DNA of 64,000 bases, from assembly GCF_001570425.1 (NCBI RefSeq), contig NZ_BCSX01000040.1, positions 62,001 through 126,000 on the forward strand. Direction: 5' to 3'. A model generated the notes under the pieces. The model was not told the origin of the DNA and did not search any database. It saw nothing but the letters and a program-made list of their open reading frames with translations. Positions 24,194 through 31,229 of this stretch are shown one piece after another. This stretch comes from Mycolicibacterium brisbanense. GTDB taxonomy: Bacteria > Actinomycetota > Actinomycetes > Mycobacteriales > Mycobacteriaceae. How positions within the stretch are numbered: the first letter of the stretch is position 1; the number at the start of each line of letters is the position of its first letter. A program made the translations under genes and the position numbers.

Positions 24194-26620
24194 TCAGCAG
24201 GCCTCATCGCGCGGGCCGAAGCTGTCGGGGCACCCGTTGCCCAGCCATCGTTTGGCAGCTGCACGCGGTGCGGGGTTGTCGGTCACCTCGATCGTCTGCA
24301 GCGCCGCCTTGATGCTGGGCTTCTTGTCGAACTTCCCGTCGCGCTGCGCCTCGACCAGCAGCCGGTACACGCGGGAGTCCTCGGCGATGTACTCGGCGGA
24401 GCCGTCGACCGTCTTGCCGCCCTTGGGCCGACCGCCCTTCCGCGGGTCGGGCATGTCCACCCCGCCCGGTGCGCCGTGCAACCCCTTGGGCGGGCGGATG
24501 GTCCACGACAGCGACTCCGCCGCGTACCCTTCCGCGTCGCGCACCAGCACGCCCTCCGCGTCGTGCACGGGCGTGCTGGTCATCTTGAACACGCCCCACC
24601 GCCGGAGGTTGTCGCGCTTGATCTCGGCGTCGTCAGCGTCGTCGGAGTCCGGCGGGGCGGTCTCCCGGCGTACCGCACCGGGCCGGTCCTTGTGCACCCA
24701 CAGCGACGACACCCCGCCCTCGCCGGGGGTGAACTGCTCGACGCGGAACACCCGAACCATCGCCCCGTTGAAGATTCGCGTCTTGCCGTACGCACCGACC
24801 GGCCCGAGCCGCCGCGAGTCGGCGTTCTTGGCGAGGTGGTCGATCAGCACCACCGCCGCCCCGGCCTTCGCGAGCGCCCCAGCGGTGAAGTTGAACGCGG
24901 TCGTCACCTCGTCGTTGCTGTTGCTGTTCAGGCCCATCAGCGGCAGCAGCTCGCCGACGCTATCCAGCAGCGCCACACCGGGACTCCACCGCTCCAAGTA
25001 GCCGATCACCTTGCCGAGGTGTTCTTTGTCCTCCGGCTCGACGTAGAGGAATCGGCTCGGGTCGGCGAGCAGCTCGGTCGGCACGCCCATCATGCGCAGC
25101 CGCTCGATAGTGGTGTCGACGCCGTTGTGGTCCATGTCGATGAACACGAACCGCCCACCGCTGCACAGCTCCTCGGCCCCGGCGGCGAGCGCAATCCACG
25201 TCTTGGCGGTCTCGGGGTCGCCGAACAACAGGTTGGTCTTGCCCCGGTAGAACAGGCACTTGCCGTCGCTGCGGGTGAGCACGCTCGGCACGGCCTTGGG
25301 CGCTCCGCCGCCCCGCAGCAGCGCGCCGACGTCCACGAACAGCCCGCCGCCCGGCCCCGCGTCGGTCTCGTCGCCGACGTCGGCGCTCTCCGCCTTGGCC
25401 TTGCGGTAGGTGTCGAGGAACGCGACCTCGGCGGCATCGTCCAGCGCCAGCGTGTCGTGGGCGTCGCTCAGCGCGGCCATCGCAGCCCCCAGGTTGTTGT
25501 CGTAGTGAATCGAGGTAACGGCCTGCAGCCGCGAGACCGGGAACGAGGCCTCGCCGCCTCTGCGCCACTCCTCGAACGGGTCGGCGTCGTGGTCGGTCCA
25601 CACCTGCAGGTGCGGGTCGGGCGAGTCGTTGAAAGCGCAACCCGGCTCATGCGCGGTCGCCGATTTCGTGCTGGCGTGGGTGCCCGGCGCGGTCCACGTC
25701 TCGCAGCCGCAGCCGTCGGTCTTGCCCGTCGGGGTCCACTCGGTCGCCGCCAGAATCTCCGCCCAGGTGGTCTGCGCGCCCCACTTCTGCACTGAATCGC
25801 CGCCGCCGAGACCGGCCCGGCTCCGGTCGGCGCGCTCGGCACGCAGCCGTCCGGCATCGGTCATCGCCTCAGCCAGCCAATCGGGCAGGCCGTAGACCTC
25901 GCCGGTGACGGTGTACGGTCCCTCGGCGCGCACGCTCGGCGGAATCAGCGCATACCGGCGGTTCCACAGCACCGCGAACCCGTCGTCGTCACCGGCCCAC
26001 GTCATCGCGCCGGGATTGTCGGGCAGCTCAACACCATCCGGCACGACGAACCAGTAGTGCCCGCCGTCGCTGTGCACCATCGTCCCGTCCGGCCCGATCT
26101 GGCCGGGGCTGCGCACCGTGGGCGCAGTGTCGGGGTCGACCTCGGCGACCCCGAACCACCGTTCCATCTGAGCGGCGGTGTCGCAGTCGACCACCACCAG
26201 CCCCGACCCGCCGACCTCCACAGCCAGGTTCACCGGCACCCCGTCGGGGTAGCGCGACGCGAACACCTTGACGTAGCGGGCCAGGCAGCCGTCGAGCGTG
26301 TCGACGTCGGTCGTCGCCAGCGCCAGCCCGGCGGGCGAGCGGACCTGCTTCCAGTCGCGCCGTCCTGCCTCGCGAGCCGCCTCCTGAGCCGCCCGGTCGT
26401 CGGCGTTGCGCCGCTGCGGCGTGCGCATGTCGGCGGGCAGCTTCGAGCCGGGGACGATGAACAGCACGGCGCACCCGGCCTCGGCCAGGCGGCGGATGAA
26501 CTTGCCGACGGCCTCGTGGTCGGTGGCGTCGGCGGGCGCGTCGCCCAACAGCGCCGTCAGCTCAGTGGCTCGATCGGCACCCTTGCCGGTAGAATCGGCC
26601 TCGTTCTCCTTGGGAGACAT
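24194..26620 (-). CDS. Bifunctional primase-polymerase / RepA-like ATPase
   Basis: An 808-residue replication protein. The N-terminal ~250 residues carry a Prim-Pol type domain with the acidic strand GLVVVDCDT; the centre has a RecA/RepA-like ATPase with a Walker A variant GDPETAKT near residue 465, Walker B-like FVFIDMDH, VALLDSVGEL and AVVLIDHLAK. The C-terminus (residues about 700-800) is a basic, probable DNA-binding region. The last glycine of the usual GKT is alanine, but the lysine is kept. It should open and prime replication at the iterons just behind its stop codon. Confidence 0.88.
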   Translation of the reverse strand: MSPKENEADSTGKGADRATELTALLGDAPADATDHEAVGKFIRRLAEAGCAVLFIVPGSKLPADMRTPQRRNADDRAAQEAAREAGRRDWKQVRSPAGLALATTDVDTLDGCLARYVKVFASRYPDGVPVNLAVEVGGSGLVVVDCDTAAQMERWFGVAEVDPDTAPTVRSPGQIGPDGTMVHSDGGHYWFVVPDGVELPDNPGAMTWAGDDDGFAVLWNRRYALIPPSVRAEGPYTVTGEVYGLPDWLAEAMTDAGRLRAERADRSRAGLGGGDSVQKWGAQTTWAEILAATEWTPTGKTDGCGCETWTAPGTHASTKSATAHEPGCAFNDSPDPHLQVWTDHDADPFEEWRRGGEASFPVSRLQAVTSIHYDNNLGAAMAALSDAHDTLALDDAAEVAFLDTYRKAKAESADVGDETDAGPGGGLFVDVGALLRGGGAPKAVPSVLTRSDGKCLFYRGKTNLLFGDPETAKTWIALAAGAEELCSGGRFVFIDMDHNGVDTTIERLRMMGVPTELLADPSRFLYVEPEDKEHLGKVIGYLERWSPGVALLDSVGELLPLMGLNSNSNDEVTTAFNFTAGALAKAGAAVVLIDHLAKNADSRRLGPVGAYGKTRIFNGAMVRVFRVEQFTPGEGGVSSLWVHKDRPGAVRRETAPPDSDDADDAEIKRDNLRRWGVFKMTSTPVHDAEGVLVRDAEGYAAESLSWTIRPPKGLHGAPGGVDMPDPRKGGRPKGGKTVDGSAEYIAEDSRVYRLLVEAQRDGKFDKKPSIKAALQTIEVTDNPAPRAAAKRWLGNGCPDSFGPRDEAC

Positions 26621-26662
26621 GGTGTTGCTGCCTTTCTGAATTGGTGACTCGGATAGGTGCGC

Positions 26663-26682
26663 GGAGGCCTTCGTGGTTGTGG
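26663..26682. repeat. 20-bp direct repeat, copy 2
   Basis: Identical to 19329-19348 and at almost the same distance (43 versus 47 bases) from the following leftward start codon, here that of the primase-polymerase. Confidence 0.6.
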
Positions 26683-26700
26683 GCAGTCGCGAGCAGTTTG

Positions 26701-26732
26701 GAGACCCGCCCCTACCCCGAGGGGCGGGTCTC
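26701..26732. terminator. Strong hairpin terminator between excisionase and primase-polymerase genes
   Basis: GAGACCCGCCCC, an 8-base loop, then GGGGCGGGTCTC: a perfect 12-bp GC-rich stem 15 bases after the stop of the excisionase-like gene. No T-tract follows, as is common in mycobacteria. Confidence 0.75.
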
Positions 26733-26746
26733 GCTGCATCTAGGGG

Positions 26747-26962
26747 TCAGTCACGTTGGGGAACAACGGTGTTCGCGGCGAGGTACGCCTCAATGTCGGC
26801 GACGCGGTACCTGATCCGGTGGGCGATCTTGACGTACGGGAGGCCGACACCCCGGTGCCGGTCGCCCCGCAGCGACGTCTCTTTCACGCCGATCTTGGCG
26901 GCGGTCTGCTTCTCGTCCAGGTACTCCGGCGCAACGGCGGCGGTTGTGGTTGTGGTGGTCAC
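26747..26962 (-). CDS. Excisionase/AlpA-type HTH protein
   Basis: A 71-residue protein with a MerR-like winged HTH: YLDEKQTAAKIGVKETSLRGDRHRGVGLPYVKIAHRIRYRVADIEAYLAAN (residues 14-64). This is the pattern of phage excisionases and AlpA regulators, including the Xis-like protein of phiRv1. It lies between the small accessory genes and the replication gene and has its own terminator. It may direct integrase toward excision, or regulate the replication operon. The start follows GAGAGGAC. Confidence 0.85.
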   Translation of the reverse strand: MTTTTTTAAVAPEYLDEKQTAAKIGVKETSLRGDRHRGVGLPYVKIAHRIRYRVADIEAYLAANTVVPQRD

Positions 26963-27039
26963 GGTCGGTGTCCTCTCGTGTTTGGCCGAACGGGGTTGTG
27001 CTATCTGACGTTACGTGTCGAGGGTGCAGACCTCCGCCG

Positions 27040-27062
27040 GGTCGGGCCGGAGTCACCCGACC
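27040..27062. terminator. Weak hairpin after the secreted-type small gene
   Basis: GGTCGGG, 9 bases, CCCGACC: a 7-bp stem in the gap between the 27084 gene end and the excisionase start. It may end the upstream transcript. Confidence 0.4.
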
Positions 27063-27083
27063 TCGACGGGGTTGTGCGAGTGG

Positions 27084-27422
27084 CTATTTCGAGGGCAAGG
27101 GCTGCCCGGCGATGGCCGGAACCATCAGGTCACCAAGGTCGACGGCTGTGGTCACGCGGTAGACGCCGGGCGGTACGCCCTGCGGATTGCCCGGCCCGCA
27201 GATGTGATCGCCGTGGCGGCGGCAATCGAACGCCGGGTCACCCTCGACGGGCTCGGTGCCAGTGGCGGCGAACAGCAGATCGGCAAAGGTCAGCGACGTG
27301 CCGGTGCTGTGCTCGACGGCGGGTGCAGCCTTGCCGGTGTCGATGGGTGCGGCGATCAGCACGCCGACGGCAACACCTGCGGCGACAGCTGCGGTGGTGA
27401 GAATCGCGGCGCGGGCGCTCAT
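27084..27422 (-). CDS. Small exported or membrane-anchored element protein (112 aa)
   Basis: A 112-residue protein from ATG 27422, overlapping the upstream stop (ATGA). Residues 5-26 (AAILTTAAVAAGVAVGVLIAAP) form a signal peptide or anchor; the rest is extracytoplasmic with two cysteines (CRRHGDHICGPG) that could form a disulfide. No lipobox. The family is not recognised. Export of a small cysteine-bearing protein by a prophage suggests a host-surface function such as superinfection exclusion, which is only a guess. Confidence 0.65.
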   Translation of the reverse strand: MSARAAILTTAAVAAGVAVGVLIAAPIDTGKAAPAVEHSTGTSLTFADLLFAATGTEPVEGDPAFDCRRHGDHICGPGNPQGVPPGVYRVTTAVDLGDLMVPAIAGQPLPSK

Positions 27423-27688
27423 CGTGCACCGCCGCTCTGGGCCTCGGCGGCGTAGAGGGCGGCCTCGTCAGCGGTGACCAGCCACGGACTGCCGGTCCCA
27501 TGTTGTTCGGCAGCCCAGTCCGCAGCCCGCACGAGGTGGCACCCCTCGACGTCGGCCACCAGCGCGAAACCCTGGGCGTCCCAGGCGAGGACGGGCGTCT
27601 GATGGACGTAGGTGCTGTCCAGCCTGACGCAGCACGCCACGGTGCCGTTGGACTCATCGATTATCGGACGGGTCGTGTTACCGGCCAT
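27419..27688 (-). CDS. Small element protein ending SGGAR (89 aa)
   Basis: An 89-residue protein from ATG 27688 (MAGNTTRPIIDESNGTVACCVRLD). The sequence alternates short strands (TPVLAWDAQGFALVADVEGCHLV) and helices, like a small alpha/beta domain. No family is recognised. Its last codons SGGAR and the stop form the same sequence as two other gene junctions of this operon, and the stop overlaps the next start. It follows the tRNA-like hairpin. Confidence 0.65.
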   Translation of the reverse strand: MAGNTTRPIIDESNGTVACCVRLDSTYVHQTPVLAWDAQGFALVADVEGCHLVRAADWAAEQHGTGSPWLVTADEAALYAAEAQSGGAR

Positions 27689-27772
27689 GATGTTGATACC
27701 CTTCTGTTGCTGGGGCGGGTGGTCTATCCACCCGCCTCTTCCCTTTGCCAGCCAAGGTGTCTCGGCTGATCG

Positions 27773-27821
27773 CGCCCGATCGGGGAGTCGAACCCCGGTG
27801 CCGCTCTGACCATCTCGGGCG
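27773..27821 (-). other. tRNA-like hairpin lacking an anticodon arm
   Basis: On the minus strand CGCCCGA (27821-27815) pairs perfectly with TCGGGCG (27779-27773), and between them lie a D-arm-like GATGGTCAGAGCGGC and an exact T-arm, CGGGG-TTCGACT-CCCCG. The whole is only 49 bases; an anticodon stem-loop and variable loop are absent. It resembles a degenerate or minimal tRNA-derived structure in the same direction as the flanking genes. Confidence 0.55.
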
Positions 27822-27833
27822 GTCGAACTCGGC

Positions 27834-28040
27834 CTATGGAGCGGCCTCGGGGTCTGTCGGCAGCACGCCGCCGGGCGCGTCGTAGCGGGCGGCGAACTCC
27901 GCGTGCACCTCGGGAAACGCGCTGCGGAGCCGGGCGGCGTTGTGGGTGTCGGCCTTGCGGATGGCAGCCATGATCAGCGAGTAGAACGGCGGGTCGGTCG
28001 CGCCGATCTGCCGGGACACCTCGTAGTCGTAGAGGCTCAT
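27834..28040 (-). CDS. Small element protein (68 aa)
   Basis: A 68-residue protein from ATG 28040, overlapping the stop of the ADP-ribosyltransferase-like gene. It is helical (MSLYDYEVSRQIGATDPPFYSLIMAAIRKADTHNAARLRSAFPEVHAEFAARYDAPGG). It resembles small phage proteins found behind primase or recombination genes, but I cannot name a family. Since it is translationally coupled to the ART-like gene, it could be its regulator or antidote; that is only a hypothesis. Confidence 0.65.
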   Translation of the reverse strand: MSLYDYEVSRQIGATDPPFYSLIMAAIRKADTHNAARLRSAFPEVHAEFAARYDAPGGVLPTDPEAAP

Positions 28041-28633
28041 CGGGCACCGCCGCTCAGCACGGTGACGTTGTGATCACTCAGGCCGGAAGGGTCCACGACG
28101 TACTCGGATTCGCCCCGGCCACTCCGCTCCCCGATGTAGGCCAGCAGGTGCTCCGGAGCGACGACGGCGGTATAGACCTGCCCCTGCGCACGGCCTCTCA
28201 GACCGCCGTACGCGAACCGGCGGGCCATCTCCACGTCAGAGGTCCATGACATGCCGAAGCGGCCTTCGTGGGTGCATCCCCGGTACAGGACGACCGACTC
28301 GGTGGGCCGGTCGGCCTTTTCGCCGTCGTGGCTGTAGCCATTGGCGACGAACAGGTGCGTCCATATCTGCGGGTCATCGAACGCCCGCGCGGGGTACTCC
28401 GCATCCGACCACACGTCAGCCACGACGCCCGCCATGTCGGACCGGGACAGATCGAGCGTGCGACCGAAGTACAGGTCAAACAGCAACGCCGGGCCGTCGT
28501 TCCGGCCTGCACGGCTCACGGTCCGGTCGAACGCCGTGCGGGCGAGGGGCCGGTATGTGCGGCGATACCGGGCGAGATTGCGTTCACTGGTGTCCAGCAG
28601 GGTCGTGATCAGCTCAGCGGTCAGCGCGCTCAT
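28037..28633 (-). CDS. Putative phage ADP-ribosyltransferase
   Basis: A 198-residue protein with an R-S-E type ART signature: VVLYRG with R118, WTSD with S132, and ESEYVV with E175/E177, spaced as in arginine-specific ADP-ribosyltransferases. The strands around them (SVVLYRGC, GMSWTSDVEMARRFA, GQVYTAVVAPEHLLAYI) fit the ART fold. The N-terminal 110 residues are helical. If active it would modify a host or phage protein with ADP-ribose from NAD. Assignment rests on motif pattern only. It is coupled to its neighbours by ATGA overlaps. Confidence 0.65.
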   Translation of the reverse strand: MSALTAELITTLLDTSERNLARYRRTYRPLARTAFDRTVSRAGRNDGPALLFDLYFGRTLDLSRSDMAGVVADVWSDAEYPARAFDDPQIWTHLFVANGYSHDGEKADRPTESVVLYRGCTHEGRFGMSWTSDVEMARRFAYGGLRGRAQGQVYTAVVAPEHLLAYIGERSGRGESEYVVDPSGLSDHNVTVLSGGAR

Positions 28634-28935
28634 CGGGCACCGCCACTCAGCACGGCGCGGATGCGCGCGGCCTGGTCGTCGGTCAGCTCGGGCGCGGCGT
28701 CGACCAGGCGTTTGATCGCGGCGCGGTGATCGTGCGGTGCAGGCTGGCCGTCTCGTCGGGCGGATAGCCAGGCGTCGACCTCGACAGGATCGAAGTGCAG
28801 GCGGCGCTTCACGCGGTGCGCGGGCAGGCCTTCATGGGCGACCCAGATACGGATGGTCTGTTCGGACCGTCGCAGCCGCCGAGCGAGGTCGGCGGTCGTG
28901 AGGTAGGCGGGGATGTCAACGGTTGCGGTGGACAC
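28630..28935 (-). CDS. HTH (MerR/excisionase-like) DNA-binding protein
   Basis: A 101-residue protein. Residues 10-60 (YLTTADLARRLRRSEQTIRIWVAHEGLPAHRVKRRLHFDPVEVDAWLSARR) form a winged HTH of the excisionase/MerR type. The C-terminal tail has a short helix (LTDDQAARIRAVLSGGAR). It is the first gene of the leftward accessory operon, next to the integrase, so it is a second candidate for the excisionase or the control protein of the element. Start ATG 28935. Confidence 0.8.
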   Translation of the reverse strand: MSTATVDIPAYLTTADLARRLRRSEQTIRIWVAHEGLPAHRVKRRLHFDPVEVDAWLSARRDGQPAPHDHRAAIKRLVDAAPELTDDQAARIRAVLSGGAR

Positions 28936-29184
28936 GCGGAACTCCGATTGCTCGGTACGGTTCCGCGTGCTTTACCTGGCTCGGCCCCCAGCACAGGCCG
29001 ACCTCGGGAACACGCGCGGACACCCTCGGGTGCCCCTGAGTCTGAGGCCTCCGCGTCGCCGCATCTGACGGCTTCGCGGAGGCGTGCCGCTGGCTGCTGG
29101 GCGGCGTTGTAACGCGGCACGCTAGCGACGACTATAGCTCGCTATCGTTGAGTGCGTCTAGTCGAAAACTGTTGCACCGCAGAC

Positions 29185-29205
29185 AATCCCGACGACGTCG
29201 GGATT
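29185..29205. terminator. Stem-loop after the integrase gene
   Basis: AATCCCGAC-GAC-GTCGGGATT: a perfect 9-bp stem with a 3-base loop, 14 bases beyond the integrase stop. It likely separates the integrase transcript from the accessory operon, whose promoter should lie between it and 28935. Confidence 0.65.
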
Positions 29206-29218
29206 CTAGTCGTCCTAA

Positions 29219-30706
29219 CTATCGACGCCACTCGACGCGAACGGTGTTGGGGTCAAACGTCTTTGAGCCGCGCGTACCTCGGCGCAGCCTCACCTCGGCG
29301 AGCGCCTCGATGACGCTGCGGCGGGCCATGAGTGACGCCGACAGGAACGCCTCGGCGGGGTCGGGCGCGGCCAGCACGTCACCGAGCGCACCGCTGCCCG
29401 GCGTCGCAGCCTTGATCTTGCGGTCGACCTCGCTGAGTTGCGCGTTGACCTTCTCCTTGGCGGTGCGCCAACGGAGACCGTCGATGATGCCGTCGTCGTA
29501 CTCGGCGTCGATCGTGTCCAGACGTGCCCGCAGCCGGTCCTGCTCGGCCCGTAGCGGTGCGGTGTCGACCTCCGGCGGGGCCAGCAGCTCGGCGGCATCG
29601 GGACGGCTCAGGCGCTCGGTGACGACCGCCGTGACGAACTCATCCACGCCGCGCGCCAGCGGGGCCTCGTGGTCGTCGTCGGCGACGATCCGCCGCACCC
29701 GAACATTGTCGACCGGGCCGTGGGCGCGGTTGACGCACGCGGCCTTGCAGCGATACCGGCCACCGCTGAACGACACGACCGGCTGGCTGCAGACGTCGCA
29801 CACGAACAGTCCCGAGCCGAGGTGCTTACGGTCGGTGCCCTGCTGGGTGCGGCGGCGAGGGTCGGTGAGACGCGCCTGCACCGCGTCGAACACGTCGTCG
29901 GAGACCAGCGGCTCCCAGGTGCCAGGGGTCACCGTTAACGGCTCCACTGTGTCGCCCTTCCGGCGGGCCTCGCGAGCGTCGCGGACGGCGGCGTGGCGGT
30001 TGTAGGTCGACCGGCCCGCGTATCGCGGGTTGCTCAAGATGCCGTGGACGCTCGACGGGTTCCACGGCTTGCCGCTGCGGGCGGTGAGGCCTTCGGCCGT
30101 GAGCGCGGCGGCGATGCCTCGCAGCGACTCGCCGGAGTGGAACATCTTGAAGATGCGCCGCACCAGCTCGGCCTCGTCGGGCACGGTCTCACCCTTGCCG
30201 GTGTATCCGGTCGCTCGCACACCCAGCGGCGGGCGACCGAGCTTGGCGCGCTGCACGGCGGCGACCTTCTGCCGCGCGCTTTTGCGCTCGACCTCGCCGC
30301 GCGCGAACGCCATGCGCACACGGACGAACGTGCGGCCCGCGTCGGTCGTCAGATCGGCCTCGCCGTTTGCGGTCACGAGGTCCAGGCCGCGTTGCTCGGC
30401 GGCGTCCAGCCAGTCCTCCATCTGCCGGGGCTGGCGGGTGAGCCGGTCCATGTCATAACAGATCAGCGCGTCGAACTCGCCCGCCTCGTAGGCCTTCACC
30501 AGAGCGTCGTAGCCGGGCCGGTTCTTGCGGGCGTCGCTGGCACTGATCGAGTTGTCGACGTACTCGCCGACGACGCGCCAGCCGCGTTGCCGGGCGATGC
30601 GCTGGCACTCCTTGCGCTGCCGGTCAATTGCCAGCCCTTCGCCGGTGTGGTCGAGGGAAATGCGCAGGTAAAACACGGTACGGCGCGGTGCGGCGGTCGA
30701 GGTCAT
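29219..30706 (-). CDS. Large serine integrase (phiRv1 type)
   Basis: A 495-residue recombinase. N-terminal catalytic domain with S17 in FYLRISLDH and the arginine helix CYDMDRLTRQPRQ; recombinase domain; zinc ribbon (CDVC ... CKAAC) with coiled coil; and a C-terminal RGSKTFDPNTVRVEWR that parallels the end of the phiRv1 integrase Rv1586c. ATG 30706 is chosen since catalytic-domain homology starts right after it and TATAGT lies 7 bases upstream. It should catalyse attP x attB integration at the element edge. All catalytic motifs are intact. Confidence 0.94.
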   Translation of the reverse strand: MTSTAAPRRTVFYLRISLDHTGEGLAIDRQRKECQRIARQRGWRVVGEYVDNSISASDARKNRPGYDALVKAYEAGEFDALICYDMDRLTRQPRQMEDWLDAAEQRGLDLVTANGEADLTTDAGRTFVRVRMAFARGEVERKSARQKVAAVQRAKLGRPPLGVRATGYTGKGETVPDEAELVRRIFKMFHSGESLRGIAAALTAEGLTARSGKPWNPSSVHGILSNPRYAGRSTYNRHAAVRDAREARRKGDTVEPLTVTPGTWEPLVSDDVFDAVQARLTDPRRRTQQGTDRKHLGSGLFVCDVCSQPVVSFSGGRYRCKAACVNRAHGPVDNVRVRRIVADDDHEAPLARGVDEFVTAVVTERLSRPDAAELLAPPEVDTAPLRAEQDRLRARLDTIDAEYDDGIIDGLRWRTAKEKVNAQLSEVDRKIKAATPGSGALGDVLAAPDPAEAFLSASLMARRSVIEALAEVRLRRGTRGSKTFDPNTVRVEWRR

Positions 30707-30713
30707 GCGATCA

Positions 30714-30719
30714 ACTATA
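30714..30719 (-). promoter_or_regulatory. Likely -10 element of the integrase (leaderless)
   Basis: TATAGT on the minus strand stands 7 bases before the integrase ATG, with no ribosome site between, so the transcript should begin at the start codon. The same arrangement is seen before the small recombinase. Confidence 0.55.
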
Positions 30720-30862
30720 ACGTTTATCGACGCGGTAATTTGGTGGAGTTCCGCTTCAACGTGTAGGACGCCGAGTGTGCAGAAGATGGCGAGAATTTCG
30801 CGAAATGTCGCAATCTTCTTCACGTTCGATGTCGGCCAGGTGTGCCTAGTACATTGACGGCT

Positions 30863-31204
30863 GTGAGTGGGGATTGGCGCAGCGAGCGGGTCGACGAGCT
30901 CCGGTCATTGATCAAACAAGCCGAACCCGATGTTGTCGAGGAGACGAAGTGGCGCAAGCCGTCGAACCCTGACGGCGTGCCGACGTTTTCCCTGGACGGC
31001 CTGATCTGCACGCTGGAGACGTACAAGGACAAGGTCAAGGTGACCTTCGCCAAAGGCGCGTCCTTGGACGACCCAGATCATGTGTTCAACGCGAGTCTCG
31101 ACGCGGCAGTCCGGCGGTGCATCGATCTGCACGAAGGCGACGAAGTGGACGCCGACGCGTTCAAAGCACTCATCCGCGAGGCAGTGCGCGCCAACCGCGA
31201 TTGA
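30863..31204 (+). CDS. DUF1801 domain protein
   Basis: A 113-residue protein from GTG 30863. The pattern RVDELRSLIKQAEPDVVEETKWRKPSNPDGVPTFSLDGLICTLETYKDKVKVTFAKGASLDDP is typical of DUF1801 (YdhG/frataxin-like fold), small cytosolic proteins of unknown function. TACATT stands 7 bases before the start, suggesting a leaderless transcript. It is the first chromosomal gene to the right of the element, so the attachment site lies between it and the integrase or very close by. Confidence 0.85.
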   Translation: MSGDWRSERVDELRSLIKQAEPDVVEETKWRKPSNPDGVPTFSLDGLICTLETYKDKVKVTFAKGASLDDPDHVFNASLDAAVRRCIDLHEGDEVDADAFKALIREAVRANRD

Positions 31205-31229
31205 CGCGCTGCGGTGAATCGCTTGAGGC

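Larger units (their letters stand above)
15404..30862. mobile_element. Integrated phiRv1-like phage element / putative phage satellite (outer limits)
   Basis: About 15.3 kb between ychF and the DUF1801 gene carry only phage-type genes: serine integrase, excisionase-like HTH, primase-polymerase/helicase with iterons, small resolvase, terminase large subunit and cargo. Nearly all run leftward in overlapping operons, unlike the mixed-strand chromosome around it. No portal, capsid, protease or tail genes occur, and the place where they would follow the terminase is taken by the TcmP/DUF5131 pair. Exact ends are not resolved: comparison of 15404-15627 with 30707-30862 gave no direct repeat longer than 7 bases, which is not unusual for serine integrases. 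Confidence 0.8.

Noticed and set aside
27773..27850. A complete tRNA gene
   Set aside because: The T-arm and acceptor-like stem are good, but no anticodon stem-loop fits, and extending 5' to a normal length gives no acceptor pairing.
30795..30806. Perfect palindrome ATTTCGCGAAAT as attachment-site dyad
   Set aside because: It is between integrase and DUF1801 and could be an operator or attR part, but no matching sequence exists at the left end.
15595..30829. CGTTCGA at 15595-15601 and 30823-30829 as attL/attR core
   Set aside because: A 7-base match between two regions of 150-220 bases is expected by chance, and the left copy is half of the LexA box.
30809..30829. LexA box near the integrase
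   Set aside because: Only the GTTCGA half is present; the other half has several mismatches.
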